64,000 bases of DNA from Acetobacterium fimetarium (lineage in GTDB: Bacteria; Bacillota; Clostridia; Eubacteriales; Eubacteriaceae), in contig NZ_WJBC01000005.1 in the NCBI RefSeq assembly GCF_014284475.1, forward strand, positions 1-64,000, read 5' to 3'. The position numbers and the translations under genes were made by a program. Position 1 is the first letter of the stretch, and each line of letters starts with the position of its first letter. The notes beneath the pieces were generated by a model. The model did no database searches. It was not told where the DNA came from and saw only the letters and a program-made list of their open reading frames with translations. This document shows, piece by piece, positions 44,964-55,442 of this stretch.

Positions 44964-47471
44964 TTGGGAATTTTAGACCAGATATTTGATAGTAACAGAA
45001 AAGAACTAAAACGCATGCAAAAAAAGGTGGAACAGATCCTGGCGCTTGAGAGCCGTTATGCAGCGATGAGCGATGATGAATTAAAAGGGCAGACACCAAT
45101 ATTAAAAGAACGTCTTTCTCAGGGAGAGACGCTGGATGATCTGTTGGTAGATGCATTTGCAACGGTTCGTGAAGCCGGCAGCCGCATCCTCGGAATGAAA
45201 CATTTCCCGGTGCAGCTCCTTGGGGGCATGGCGCTGCATGAGGGAAATATCGCGGAGATGAAAACCGGTGAAGGAAAAACGCTGGTATCAACATTGCCGG
45301 CCTATCTCAATGCATTGGACGGACACGGCGTTTATATTGTTACCGTCAATGACTATCTTGCAAAACGAGACAGTGCCTGGATGGGTCAACTGCATGAGTT
45401 TTTAGGGTTAAGTGTGGGACTGGTTGTTCACGGTCTGTCATTCCAGGAAAAAAATGCGGCTTATGCCTGTGACATTGTTTACGGAACCAACAACGAATTC
45501 GGCTTCGATTACCTCCGTGACAATATGGCAGGAACGAAAGCCCAGCAGGTCCAGCGCGAATTGAATTACGCCATCATCGATGAAGTCGACAGTGTTCTGG
45601 TGGATGAAGCGAGAACACCGCTGATCATTTCCGGCAGTGGTGATAAGAGCACGAAGCTGTATGCTTTGGCCAACAGTTTTGCAAGAACGCTCAAAGAAGA
45701 TGACTACATCAAAGATGAAAAGGCAAAATCCGTCATGTTATCTGAAGAAGGTATTGTGAAGGCGGAAAAATATTTCAATCTGACCAATCTGGCGGATATG
45801 GAAAACATGGAAATATTCCATAATATCAACCAGGCTCTGCATGCGAATACCCTGATGCTTAAGGATCGTGACTACGTGATCAAAGACGGGGAGATCATAA
45901 TCGTCGATGAGTTCACCGGACGATTAATGCCGGGACGGCGTTATTCCAATGGACTGCATCAGGCCATCGAGGCGAAGGAAAACGTCAAAGTCAATCGGGA
46001 ATCAAAAACACTGGCGACTGTAACCTTCCAGAATTATTTTAGAATGTTCAAAAAGCTATCCGGTATGACCGGAACAGCCAAAACGGAAGAGGATGAGTTC
46101 CAGACGATCTACAACCTTAACGTTATCACCATTCCCACCAACAAACCGTTGATCAGACAGGATCTCAACGATCTGATTTATAAAAGTGAAAAAGGAAAAT
46201 TCATGGCAGCGACCGAAGAAGTCAAACGGCGCCATGCAACGGGCCAGCCGATTTTGATTGGTACCATATCAATTGAAAAATCCGAGCTGCTCAGTGGTTA
46301 TCTCAAGCGTTCCGGGATCAAGCACAATGTGCTGAATGCCAAACACCTTGAAAAGGAAGCTGAAATTGTAGCCAACGCCGGCCAGATGAATGCCGTTACG
46401 ATTTCGACCAATATGGCTGGGCGTGGTACCGATATTGTTCTGGGTGAAGGAGTTACGGAAGTCGGCGGCCTCCATATTCTGGGCACCGAACGTCACGAAA
46501 GTCGTCGTATTGACAATCAGCTCCGTGGCCGTGCCGGACGTCAGGGCGATCCGGGATCATCGCAGTTTTTTGTGTCCCTGGAAGATGACCTGATGCGTGT
46601 TTTTGGTTCCGAAAAAATTCAGGGCATGATCGAAACCCTTGGAATGGACGAAGAAACACCGATTGAGAATAAGATGCTGACCAAGGGCATTGAAAACTCT
46701 CAGAAACGTGTGGAAGGGCGCAACTTCGATATCAGAAAGCACGTTCTTCAATACGACAATGTCATGAATCGTCAAAGGGAACTTATTTACCAGCAGCGTC
46801 AGGAAGTCATTGACGGAAAAGACATGGAAAATGAAATCTGGAGCATGACCGAGATTCTGATTAATGCCTATGTTAATATGTTTACCGGTGAGGGACAGTA
46901 TTATGATGACTGGGATCTGGCAGGACTAACCAAGCATCTTGAATCAAACGTGTTGCCGAAAGGGCGCGTGGCACTACCGGAAAAACCGGAAAGCAGGGAA
47001 GTACTGGTCGAAGCCATCCTGGCAGAATGCCGCAAAGTTCTGGAAGAAAAGAAGGAAATATTGGGACTCGAACAGCTTCAGAATGTTGAGCGTATGATTC
47101 TGCTGCGAACCGTTGATGCCGCATGGATGGAACATATCGATAATATGGATCAGCTTAAACAGGGAATCGGGCTCCGGGCATACGGCCAGAATGATCCGGT
47201 CAAAGAGTATACACGGGAAGGTTTTGATCTTTTTGACGACATGGTCCTGCGAATTCAGGAAGACACCGTAAAATATCTGTTTAACTTGAATATCAAGATT
47301 GTTCCGGCTGAAGAGGCCAACAAGAGCGTCGATTTTGATCAGATGAAAACCAATGAAAATGAAATTGAAGGAAAACCGACGGGTCCGGCTTCCGCCCAGA
47401 ACAAGGTAGGACGAAATGATCCCTGTCCCTGCGGCAGCGGTAAAAAATATAAAAAATGCTGTGGCGCATAA
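44964..47471 (+). CDS. secA: Preprotein translocase ATPase SecA
   Basis: The motor of Sec export, working on SecY (11329-12588). The 835-residue protein has Walker [14 protein letters not shown]-like DEVDS, the helicase arginine finger region ([21 protein letters not shown]) and a C-terminal zinc SEC-C motif [20 protein letters not shown] 44964 is taken as start because AAGGAG lies 8 bp upstream and the resulting MGILDQIF matches the usual SecA opening; a GTG at 44955 overlaps the ribosome site. prfB follows after 56 bp. Confidence 0.95.
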   Translation: MGILDQIFDSNRKELKRMQKKVEQILALESRYAAMSDDELKGQTPILKERLSQGETLDDLLVDAFATVREAGSRILGMKHFPVQLLGGMALHEGNIAEMKTGEGKTLVSTLPAYLNALDGHGVYIVTVNDYLAKRDSAWMGQLHEFLGLSVGLVVHGLSFQEKNAAYACDIVYGTNNEFGFDYLRDNMAGTKAQQVQRELNYAIIDEVDSVLVDEARTPLIISGSGDKSTKLYALANSFARTLKEDDYIKDEKAKSVMLSEEGIVKAEKYFNLTNLADMENMEIFHNINQALHANTLMLKDRDYVIKDGEIIIVDEFTGRLMPGRRYSNGLHQAIEAKENVKVNRESKTLATVTFQNYFRMFKKLSGMTGTAKTEEDEFQTIYNLNVITIPTNKPLIRQDLNDLIYKSEKGKFMAATEEVKRRHATGQPILIGTISIEKSELLSGYLKRSGIKHNVLNAKHLEKEAEIVANAGQMNAVTISTNMAGRGTDIVLGEGVTEVGGLHILGTERHESRRIDNQLRGRAGRQGDPGSSQFFVSLEDDLMRVFGSEKIQGMIETLGMDEETPIENKMLTKGIENSQKRVEGRNFDIRKHVLQYDNVMNRQRELIYQQRQEVIDGKDMENEIWSMTEILINAYVNMFTGEGQYYDDWDLAGLTKHLESNVLPKGRVALPEKPESREVLVEAILAECRKVLEEKKEILGLEQLQNVERMILLRTVDAAWMEHIDNMDQLKQGIGLRAYGQNDPVKEYTREGFDLFDDMVLRIQEDTVKYLFNLNIKIVPAEEANKSVDFDQMKTNENEIEGKPTGPASAQNKVGRNDPCPCGSGKKYKKCCGA

Positions 47472-47527
47472 TAAACATATTTGTTTAGCCGGCAGTGAGT
47501 ACAGTAACAGGAAGGAAGTGATTAGTT

Positions 47528-48623
47528 GTGATCGATTTGTATGAACAAAAACAAATCATAAATGCAATGGAAACTAAACTGAAGGAATTGGGGGATTCAC
47601 TTTGACTTACCCAAACTGGTTGGTCAAATAGAAGAACTGCAACAGAAAACCGAGAGCGCAGACTTTTGGAATGATCAGAAGAGCGCCCAAATTGTCTTAA
47701 AAGAATTAAAACTGATTAAGATAAAAGTGGATCATTATAAGGCTCTGGCAGAGTCACTCGATGATGTGCTGGTGATGCTTGAACTGGTGGAAGAAGGCGA
47801 AATACTGGAAGATTTCGAAGGCGCCATCAAAGCGCTTGATGAAAAATTGAATAACTTCCGCATTGAGACCCTGCTGTCCGGAGAATATGACAGCAACAAT
47901 GCGATCATTTCGCTTCATCCCGGAGCCGGTGGAACGGAGTCTCAGGATTGGACCGAAATGCTGTTGCGGATGTATACCCGCTGGGCCGAAAAAAAGGGCT
48001 ACAAGGTCAAAACGCTGGATCTTCAGCCCGGCGATGTGGCCGGGATCAAAAGCGTCACCCTGCTGATTGAAGGGGTCAATGCCTACGGTTATCTCAAGAC
48101 CGAACGTGGTGTACACCGGCTGGTGCGCATATCTCCTTTCGATTCATCCGGACGCCGGCACACTTCTTTTGCTTCGCTGGATGTTTCCCCCGAGGTTGAT
48201 GAAACGGTTGAAATAGAAATTCTGCCGGACGATATCCGGATCGACACTTATCGTGCCAGTGGCGCCGGCGGGCAACACGTCAACAAAACGGATTCAGCAA
48301 TCCGGATCACCCATCTTAAAACGGGAATCGTGGTGCAATGCCAGAACGAGCGATCGCAGCATCAGAACAAAGAGGTCGCCATGGGAATGCTGAAAGGCAA
48401 GCTGGTTGAAATTATGGAACAGGAAAAAATGGACCGGATTGAGGACATCAAGGGCGATTACAGCCAGATTGCCTGGGGCAGTCAGATTCGTTCCTATGTG
48501 TTTCATCCCTATACCATGGTTAAGGATCATCGGACCAATGTGGAAGTTGGAAATGTGGCCAGCGTCATGGATGGCGATCTGGACATTTTCATGAATGCCT
48601 ATCTCAATACAATGGTCAGCTGA
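47528..48623 (+). CDS. prfB: Peptide chain release factor 2, with programmed +1 frameshift
   Basis: RF2 recognises UGA and UAA. The gene starts at GTG 47528 after AGGAAGG, runs 25 codons to an in-frame TGA at 47603, then continues +1 from GAC at 47604. The site is the classic one: a GGGGG Shine-Dalgarno-like run (47590-47594), CTT at the slip codon and TGAC. Low RF2 lets the ribosome shift, giving autoregulation. After the shift are SPF (RISPFDSSGRRH, codon recognition) and GGQ (SGAGGQHVNKTDSAIR, peptide release). The product is about 364 residues. It follows secA, the common secA-prfB order. Confidence 0.97.
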
Positions 48624-48668
48624 ATCGTATTCACACTGTATATTAAGAAGAAAATTTTGGAGGGAAAA

Positions 48669-49835
48669 ATGGCAAAAACCTATCAGCAAATAAACGAAAA
48701 AATCGCCCGAGGCGAAGCCGTCGTCGTCACGGCGGAAGAAGTGATTGACATTGTAAAAGAACGTGGTTTGAAGGATGCAGCCGATTATGTCGATGTTGTG
48801 ACCACTGCCACCTTCGGTCCGATGTGCTCATCAGGAGCGTTTCTGAACTTTGGCCATTCCGATCCCCCCATTCGCATGGCGGAGATCAGCCTGAACGGAG
48901 TTGCTGCGAGCGGCGGTTTGGCGGCAGTCGATACCTACCTGGGTGCCACCCAACCATCCCAAGACAGAGGCATCGAATACGGTGGAGCGCACGTCATCAA
49001 CGACTTGATAGCCGGGAAAGAGGTACACCTGGTCGCGACATCGCGGGGAACCGATTGCTATCCCCGAAAAGAAATCGATACCTGGGTAAAACTGGAAGAT
49101 ATGAATGAAGCGTATCTGTTCAATCCCAGAAACTGTTACCAGAATTACAATGCGGCCATCAACACTTCCAGCAAACGAATCTACACTTACATGGGTATTC
49201 TGCAACCCAACATGGGGAATATCACCTACAGCACGGCTGGTGAATTAAGCCCCCTCCTTAATGACCCCTTATTAAAAACGATTGGTATGGGGACCAGGCT
49301 TTTCTTTGGCGGTGCGCAGGGATATGTTTCCTGGATGGGGACGCAATTCAATACCGCCTGTGAAAGAGATGAAAAGGGATACCCGACGACTTCCGGGGCC
49401 ACATTAGCGCTGATCGGCAATATGAAGGAGATGAATCCAGCATATATTCGGGGAGCGGTGTACGAAAAGTACGGCACCTCGATGTTTGTCGGCATCGGGA
49501 TTCCTATTCCGATCTTAAATGAAGAAATGATGTCGTTTGTCAGTGTCGAAAACAAGGATCTATACACCTATGTTTTTGACTACAGTGTCGCCAGCGGAGG
49601 GCATCCAAAACTGAAAAAAGTAAGCTATGCCGAGCTCAGAAGCGGATCCGTGGATATTAACGGAAAAATGATTAAAACATCACCGCTGTCAAGCTTGAAA
49701 GTGGCACGCGAAATCGCTCTGGAACTCAACCACTGGATAAAAAAGGGTCAGTTTTTTCTTCAGGAACCGATTCAGAGCTTCCCCATGGCTAATGCGCTGA
49801 AAAGTCTTGAAATTAAGGAGGGTGAAGCACGATGA
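48669..49835 (+). CDS. COG1900/DUF39 homocysteine biosynthesis protein
   Basis: Member of the COG1900 (DUF39) family, of which the Methanosarcina protein MA1821 is needed with an NIL-ferredoxin partner to make homocysteine from aspartate semialdehyde and sulfide. The 388-residue protein has TTATFGPMCSSGAFLNFGHSDPP near the N-terminus, with the conserved cysteine, and the cysteine-containing GTDCYPRKE. ATG 48669 is used because GGAGGG ends 4 bp upstream; a TTG at 48657 would include that site. It overlaps the next gene by 4 bp. Confidence 0.88.
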   Translation: MAKTYQQINEKIARGEAVVVTAEEVIDIVKERGLKDAADYVDVVTTATFGPMCSSGAFLNFGHSDPPIRMAEISLNGVAASGGLAAVDTYLGATQPSQDRGIEYGGAHVINDLIAGKEVHLVATSRGTDCYPRKEIDTWVKLEDMNEAYLFNPRNCYQNYNAAINTSSKRIYTYMGILQPNMGNITYSTAGELSPLLNDPLLKTIGMGTRLFFGGAQGYVSWMGTQFNTACERDEKGYPTTSGATLALIGNMKEMNPAYIRGAVYEKYGTSMFVGIGIPIPILNEEMMSFVSVENKDLYTYVFDYSVASGGHPKLKKVSYAELRSGSVDINGKMIKTSPLSSLKVAREIALELNHWIKKGQFFLQEPIQSFPMANALKSLEIKEGEAR

Positions 49836-50236
49836 TCACAAAAAAAATACTGCTGTCCTTTCCCAAAATGGCCACAGGCAAACCGATGGCGATGGAATTG
49901 ATAAAAACCTACAACCTGGATTTCAGCATTCTCAAAGCGATGATCGATGATAATATAAAGGGCACACTGCTTCTTGAAATAAGAGGAAAACAGACCGATA
50001 TCGATGCCGGGATCGTTTTTCTGCGGGAAAACCAGATCGGCGTGAAAGATGTTCAGTCAATGGTCGTCGTTGATCAAAAGAAGTGTGTTTCCTGCGGTGC
50101 CTGCACGGCTGTCTGTGCTGTCAATGCTCTTGAAATGGATGAAAACTGGTCATTGGTTCACCATGAAGACAAGTGTCTTGAGTGTATGTTGTGTGTTAAA
50201 GCCTGCCCAATGCGGGCGATTCATACGGTTATGTAG
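49832..50236 (+). CDS. NIL-domain ferredoxin for homocysteine synthesis
   Basis: A 134-residue protein with an N-terminal NIL domain (about residues 1-75) and two [4Fe-4S] motifs: CVSCGACTAVCAVNALEM and CLECMLCVKACPMRAI. It corresponds to Methanosarcina MA1822, the electron-transfer partner of the COG1900 protein. The start overlaps the upstream gene (ATGA) and the stop is 4 bp before the UPF0280 gene. Confidence 0.9.
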   Translation: MITKKILLSFPKMATGKPMAMELIKTYNLDFSILKAMIDDNIKGTLLLEIRGKQTDIDAGIVFLRENQIGVKDVQSMVVVDQKKCVSCGACTAVCAVNALEMDENWSLVHHEDKCLECMLCVKACPMRAIHTVM

Positions 50237-50240
50237 TCAC

Positions 50241-50972
50241 ATGGCCTATGAAGAACGAATATATCGCAGTCAAATGAAAGCCGAGGACCTGGAATATTTC
50301 CAGGTCCTCGAATTCGAATCCGACCTCTTTATCGGCATTGCAAGAAATGCCAATCAGCCAATGATCTCCCAGCTTGTTTTAAAAGAAGTAAAAAGGCTCA
50401 GAAAAGCCATTGCAGCTTATGATCAGCAACACCCGAATTTCATCGAATCGCTGCTGCCACTGGCGTCAGATCGACTGGCACAACCCATCGTTGCGGACAT
50501 GCTGGAAGCGGGCATTAAAACCGGTGTTGGCCCGATGGCAGCGGTGGCCGGTGCGGTCTCAAAATATGTCGGTAAAATTCTGGAACCCTATTCCGAAGAA
50601 ATCATTGTCGAAAATGGCGGAGACCTTCTGATCAAGACAAAAAAAGTCAGACGGATTGCACTGCACACCGGTAATTCTCAGTTTCCCGGCCTCAGTTTGA
50701 AAATAAAACCGGCGGAAAAGGCCATGGGGATTTGTACCTCGTCCGGGGTAATGGGACATTCCCTGAGTTTTGGCAAAGCGGATGCCGTCACGGTTCTCAG
50801 TGAAGATGTTCCCCTGGCTGATGCAGCGGCGACAGCCCTCGGCAACCGCATCAAAAAACCGGAAGATGTAGCCAGAGGGATTGAATGGGTGAAAAAAATT
50901 CCGGGCATAACCGGAGCGCTGATTCTCATTGAGGATCAGCTTGGCGCCTGGGGAGCGATTGAATTATGCTAG
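50241..50972 (+). CDS. UPF0280 (COG2122, ApbE-like) family protein
   Basis: A 243-residue protein of the UPF0280 family, distant relatives of the flavin transferase ApbE. Methanosarcina MA1715 of this family was linked to persulfide handling in cysteine/homocysteine synthesis. Signatures are GPMAAVAGAVSKYVG, GGDLLIKTKKVRRIALHTG and GICTSSGVMGHSLSFGKADAVTVLS. The ATG at 50241 gives a normal start and lies 4 bp after the previous stop; the ribosome site is weak, so coupling is likely. An ATG at 50049 in another part of the frame lies inside the ferredoxin gene and is rejected. Confidence 0.85.
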   Translation: MAYEERIYRSQMKAEDLEYFQVLEFESDLFIGIARNANQPMISQLVLKEVKRLRKAIAAYDQQHPNFIESLLPLASDRLAQPIVADMLEAGIKTGVGPMAAVAGAVSKYVGKILEPYSEEIIVENGGDLLIKTKKVRRIALHTGNSQFPGLSLKIKPAEKAMGICTSSGVMGHSLSFGKADAVTVLSEDVPLADAAATALGNRIKKPEDVARGIEWVKKIPGITGALILIEDQLGAWGAIELC

Positions 50973-51104
50973 GGATCAATGTGCATTTGTCTTATAGCTG
51001 GTTAAAAACCACCGATTTGATTTTGAAAATAAACTAAAACCGGTATTCAAGCTCACGGAAGTTTATAAACGCCTTAGATAAAAAATATTGCAAGGAGAAA
51101 GAAG

Positions 51105-53471
51105 ATGAATATAAAAGAGATACTCAGGAATAAAAGACTCTATCTGGATGGCGCAATGGGGAGTCTGCTCCAGAGTAAGCTGGATAGAGTTGGCCCGATA
51201 CCGGAAGTTTTAAATGTGACCCACCCTGAGGTGATCAGGGAAATCCATCAATTGTACATCGATGCCGGGGCAGATATTATCCTGGCCAATACATTTGGCG
51301 TGAACGGCTACAAGCTAAAAGACACGGATTATACGGTGAACCAGCTGGTAACAGCCGGAGTAAAAAATGTCAAAGCACTTCAGCCGGATTTTGTCGGGCT
51401 GGATATTGGCCCTCTGGGCACACTGATCGGCACCTTTGGCGACGTATCCTTCGATGAGGCAGTGGACTATTTCAAAGAGATCATTGTGGCGGGAGATAAG
51501 GCCGGAGCGGACCTGATCGTCATAGAAACGATGACGGATATCTGTGAAGTCCGGGCCGCACTGATTGCCGCCAAAGAAGTTTCCAATCTGCCGGTGATTG
51601 CTTCCATGACTTACGAAGAAAACAGACGCACACTAACCGGATCTGATGCCCTGACAGTGGTCAGCATTCTGGAAGGACTGGGTGCCGACGTCATCGGAAT
51701 CAACTGCTCTACCGGACCGGATGGCATGCTGCCGATCATTGAAGATCTGATTCATTATGCCAGCGTTCCCATTATGGTAGAACCCAATGCCGGACTGCCT
51801 CAGATGGTTGACGGTAAGACGCACTACGATATCGATATCGACGAGTTTACCCGGTATATGGTCGAAATTGCAAGAATGGGAGCTGTCGTTTTAGGCGGAT
51901 GCTGCGGCACAACGCCGGACTACATCAGAAAAATGATTCAGGCGACCTGCGATTTGCCGATTGCCACCATTGAGGATAAAGGATATACGACCGTATCGTC
52001 CAGCACTAAAACCCTGATTCTCGGAAACGATGTTCAGATCATCGGGGAGAGCATCAACCCGACCACGAATCAGCTTTTGAAGGACTCGCTCTCCCGCGGC
52101 GAGTTAGCCATGGTATCCCAATTAGCGGTTGACCAGAAAAAGGAAGGGGCCCATATTCTGGATATCAATCTGGGATTGCCCGGCATCGATGAAGTGGGAA
52201 TGATGAAAGACGCGGTGGACACCGTCAGTCGCCTGGTGGATAGTCCTCTGCAGATCGATTCATCCAATCCGGAAGTCATTGAAGCCGTATTGCGGAGCTA
52301 TCCGGGAAAAGCCATCATCAACTCGGTTAACGGCAAAAAAAGTTCTATGGAAACCCTGTTTCCCATTGCCCAAAAATATGGCGCCGTTGTGCTGGGACTG
52401 ACTATGGATGAAAACGGGATTCCCGGCAAAGCCGAAGAGCGGGTTGCCATTGCCGAAAAAATCATTGAAGGCGGAGCGGCTTTTGGAATAGCAAAGAAAA
52501 ACATCATGCTGGATTGTCTGGTATTGACGGCATCGGCCCAGCAGGCAGAGGTTAAAGAAACGATAAAAGCGCTGCGGATAATCCGTGAAAAGCTGGACGT
52601 TCCAACGGTTCTTGGGGTTTCCAATATCTCTTTTGGCCTGCCCAACCGGGAGCTGCTGAATCGGACATTTCTGGGACTGGCTCTGGAAGCCGGATTGACC
52701 AATCCGATCATGAATCCGAATGACAGAGAAATGATGGATACAATCAACGCTTTTCGAGCTTTATGGGGGCTGGACCGACAGTGTATTGCCTATGCCAAAC
52801 ACTATAAAGAGACGCCGGTTAAAGAAACCGGCAATGACAACCACAAAGAATCAATCAGTCTGAAAGAAATCATTGAAGAGGGACTGGCTGATCAGGCGGC
52901 AAAAGCAACCGAAGCGCTTCTAAAAATAAGAGAACCGATGGATATCATCAACAATCAGATTATCCCCGGTTTGGATGCGGTCGGAGATGCTTTTGAAACC
53001 GGCGAGAGCTTTTTGCCGAATTTGATTTTTGCAGCGGAAACAGCGCAAAAAGCCTTTGATGTGATTAAAACGACCATGAAAAAAGAAGGAAAAACGCAAG
53101 TTTCAAAAGGCAAGATCATTCTGGCAACCGTCGAGGGTGATGTTCACGACATCGGCAAAAACATTCTCAAAGTCATTCTGGAAAACTATGGCTATGAAAT
53201 CATCGACTTGGGCAAAGACGTCAAAGCGGAAACCGTCATCGCGGCGGTTTCACAAGCAAACATTCAGCTGGTCGGACTCAGCGCGTTGATGACGACAACG
53301 GTAAAAAATATGGAAAGCATGATCGCCGCGATCAAGGCAAACTGTCCGGCGACCACCGTTATGGTTGGCGGAGCCGTACTCAATGCCGGATACGCCCAAA
53401 CCATTGGGGCGGATTATTACGGAAAAGATGCTCGGGAAGGCGCAAATATCGCGAAAAAAGTATTTGAGTAA
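51105..53471 (+). CDS. metH: Cobalamin-dependent methionine synthase, short form
   Basis: Moves a methyl group from methyltetrahydrofolate through cobalamin to homocysteine. The 788-residue protein has a homocysteine-binding domain with zinc cysteines C201, C266 and C267, a pterin-binding domain (about 315-575), a cobalamin cap (about 600-690 start) and a B12-binding domain with the DxHxxG motif D679/H681/G684. The AdoMet-dependent reactivation domain of E. coli MetH is absent, so another activator is needed. CAAGGAG precedes the ATG. It lies 132 bp after the homocysteine cluster. A corrinoid methyltransferase for another substrate is less likely because of the homocysteine domain. Confidence 0.93.
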   Translation: MNIKEILRNKRLYLDGAMGSLLQSKLDRVGPIPEVLNVTHPEVIREIHQLYIDAGADIILANTFGVNGYKLKDTDYTVNQLVTAGVKNVKALQPDFVGLDIGPLGTLIGTFGDVSFDEAVDYFKEIIVAGDKAGADLIVIETMTDICEVRAALIAAKEVSNLPVIASMTYEENRRTLTGSDALTVVSILEGLGADVIGINCSTGPDGMLPIIEDLIHYASVPIMVEPNAGLPQMVDGKTHYDIDIDEFTRYMVEIARMGAVVLGGCCGTTPDYIRKMIQATCDLPIATIEDKGYTTVSSSTKTLILGNDVQIIGESINPTTNQLLKDSLSRGELAMVSQLAVDQKKEGAHILDINLGLPGIDEVGMMKDAVDTVSRLVDSPLQIDSSNPEVIEAVLRSYPGKAIINSVNGKKSSMETLFPIAQKYGAVVLGLTMDENGIPGKAEERVAIAEKIIEGGAAFGIAKKNIMLDCLVLTASAQQAEVKETIKALRIIREKLDVPTVLGVSNISFGLPNRELLNRTFLGLALEAGLTNPIMNPNDREMMDTINAFRALWGLDRQCIAYAKHYKETPVKETGNDNHKESISLKEIIEEGLADQAAKATEALLKIREPMDIINNQIIPGLDAVGDAFETGESFLPNLIFAAETAQKAFDVIKTTMKKEGKTQVSKGKIILATVEGDVHDIGKNILKVILENYGYEIIDLGKDVKAETVIAAVSQANIQLVGLSALMTTTVKNMESMIAAIKANCPATTVMVGGAVLNAGYAQTIGADYYGKDAREGANIAKKVFE

Positions 53472-53484
53472 ACTGTAAAAATGT

Positions 53485-55209
53485 TCAGTTCTGCTCAGGT
53501 TCAATTAACGCGAAGGCATTCACATCGAACAGACCCATATCGGTCAGACGCAGCGACGGGATCACCGGCAGGGCCATAAATGACAGGGTGATGAAGGGAT
53601 CAACTCCGGATGGAATACCCAGATCGTGAGCTTTAGAAATCAGCGCCGCCACATTTGCTTGAACATTTTCACCAGCGTCAAGACTCATCAGGCCTGCCAG
53701 TGGCAGTGGGACAGAACCGCTCACAGTATGTTCGGATACGACAACGTAACCACCATTGATTTTACTTAAATGTTCCACGGCCAGGAGAATATCGGCATCA
53801 TTGTCGCCAACCACAATGATGTTGTGCGAATCATGCGCGACGGTGGTGGCAATGGCGCCGTTTCGGATGCCAAAACCCTTGATAGCGGCGACGCCGACAT
53901 GGCCAGTGTTTCTGTGCCGCTCAATCACACAGAGCTTGGCGTAGACGGCATCGGGGACAAAGCGCCCGTCTTCACCGGGCAGGGATTCGATCAGGTGGTT
54001 GGTTTCAATCTGATCGGGAATCAGTTCAAGGATGTGATTCTTTTGATGAACCGGCAGGTTGATTTTTTCTGGAGATAATTCATCGATATGCACTGAATTA
54101 AGCAGGCGGGGATCGATCTGGTCCATCGGCATGTTTTTAAAGCATAAGTCATCAAGGGCTATCCCGTCCTTATAGACCGTCTCAACCGTCATCGCTTGGA
54201 GATCAGAGAGAACCACCAGATCGGCGCGGTATCCCGGAGCGATGGCACCGAGACGTTTCAAACCATAGGCCTGGGCGGTATTGAGAGTGGCCATTTTGAT
54301 CGCTTTTATCGGATCCAGGCCCAGTTCGATGGCCAGCCGGATATTCCAGCGGATATGGCCGTCGCGATGAATATCCTCCAGATGCTTGTCATCCGTGCAG
54401 AAGAGGAAACGGTCCGTGGGAAGACCGGTTTCCAGCAGACCGGTGACAATGGCCCGGAGGTTTTTGGCCGCAGAGCCCTCCCGGATGAGCACCCGCATGC
54501 CGGCTTTCAGTTTTTCATCGGCTTCATCGAAGGATGTCGATTCATGATCACTTTCAATTCCGGCAGATGCGTAAGCCTGAAGCGCTTTGCCGGAGAGACC
54601 GGGGGCATGGCCATCACAGATTTTGTCACGGCAAAGCATAAGCTTTTCAAGAATGACGGAGTCCCCCCTGAGCACATCCGGAAAGCACATGACTTCTCCC
54701 AGACCAAGAATACGCGGATGATTGAGAAAGGGTTTCATGTCGGCGGCTGAAAATGCGCCGCTGCCGTTTGTTTCAAACTGAGAAGCGGGAACGGAAGATG
54801 GCAGCATGGCGAAAACATTCAGGGGAATATGTTCGGAGGCATTCAATAGATAGTCCAGTCCGATTTTACCGGCCATATTCACGATTTCATGGGGATCCGC
54901 AATGATGGTGGTAGTTCCGGAAGGCAGAACGGCTCTGGCAAATTCGAGGGGGGTCACCATCGTGGATTCAATGTGCACATGCGCGTCGATAAAGCCGGGC
55001 GCGAGGTATTTTCCGGAACAATCAATTTCACGTTTTCCGTCATAACGGCCAATACCGACAATGACACCGCCGACAATGGCCAGATCACCGGGAATGATCT
55101 CTTCTGAAAAGAGATTGATGATTCTGCCATTTTTCAGAACGAGATCAGCTTTTTCAGAACCATTGGATACGGCAATGGTTCTTTTCAGATTTTGAGTGTT
55201 TTTATTCAT
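53485..55209 (-). CDS. ade: Adenine deaminase
   Basis: Converts adenine to hypoxanthine for purine salvage. The 574-residue amidohydrolase has HVHIESTMVTP and DPHEIVN as metal-binding motifs and the C-terminal VAHDSHNIIVVGDND. The ATG at 55209 is preceded by AGGTGA. It converges with metH, and the stops are only 13 bp apart with no clear terminator between them. Confidence 0.95.
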   Translation of the reverse strand: MNKNTQNLKRTIAVSNGSEKADLVLKNGRIINLFSEEIIPGDLAIVGGVIVGIGRYDGKREIDCSGKYLAPGFIDAHVHIESTMVTPLEFARAVLPSGTTTIIADPHEIVNMAGKIGLDYLLNASEHIPLNVFAMLPSSVPASQFETNGSGAFSAADMKPFLNHPRILGLGEVMCFPDVLRGDSVILEKLMLCRDKICDGHAPGLSGKALQAYASAGIESDHESTSFDEADEKLKAGMRVLIREGSAAKNLRAIVTGLLETGLPTDRFLFCTDDKHLEDIHRDGHIRWNIRLAIELGLDPIKAIKMATLNTAQAYGLKRLGAIAPGYRADLVVLSDLQAMTVETVYKDGIALDDLCFKNMPMDQIDPRLLNSVHIDELSPEKINLPVHQKNHILELIPDQIETNHLIESLPGEDGRFVPDAVYAKLCVIERHRNTGHVGVAAIKGFGIRNGAIATTVAHDSHNIIVVGDNDADILLAVEHLSKINGGYVVVSEHTVSGSVPLPLAGLMSLDAGENVQANVAALISKAHDLGIPSGVDPFITLSFMALPVIPSLRLTDMGLFDVNAFALIEPEQN

Positions 55210-55370
55210 TATTTCACCTGCTCACGTCGAATTTTTGCCGTTTAAATTTACTAAAGTAATTTCTTAATAATAATTATGCCCTTTTTTTCAAAAAAAATGC
55301 ATTATTTAGGTTAATATCTAAGAAAAGGGTATATAATTAAATAAGTTGTAAATAAAATAATATTACCGCA

Positions 55371-55399
55371 TTGACTTCAAATTGCTTGTAAATTATAAT
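55371..55399 (+). promoter_or_regulatory. Promoter of the rubredoxin-flavin reductase gene
   Basis: TTGACT at 55371-55376 and perfect TATAAT at 55394-55399 with a 17-bp spacer. Confidence 0.8.
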
Positions 55400-55442
55400 T
55401 GTTGTAAAGTACTGAAATAATTCTAAGAAAGTGGTGAACAAA

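Noticed and set aside
47727-48623. Release factor frame starting at ATG 47727
   Set aside because: This start drops the N-terminal domain; the GTG 47528 start with the TGA frameshift gives the full RF2.
54196-54750. 184-codon plus-strand frame
   Set aside because: It lies wholly opposite adenine deaminase, whose motifs are clear, and has no ribosome site or recognisable similarity.
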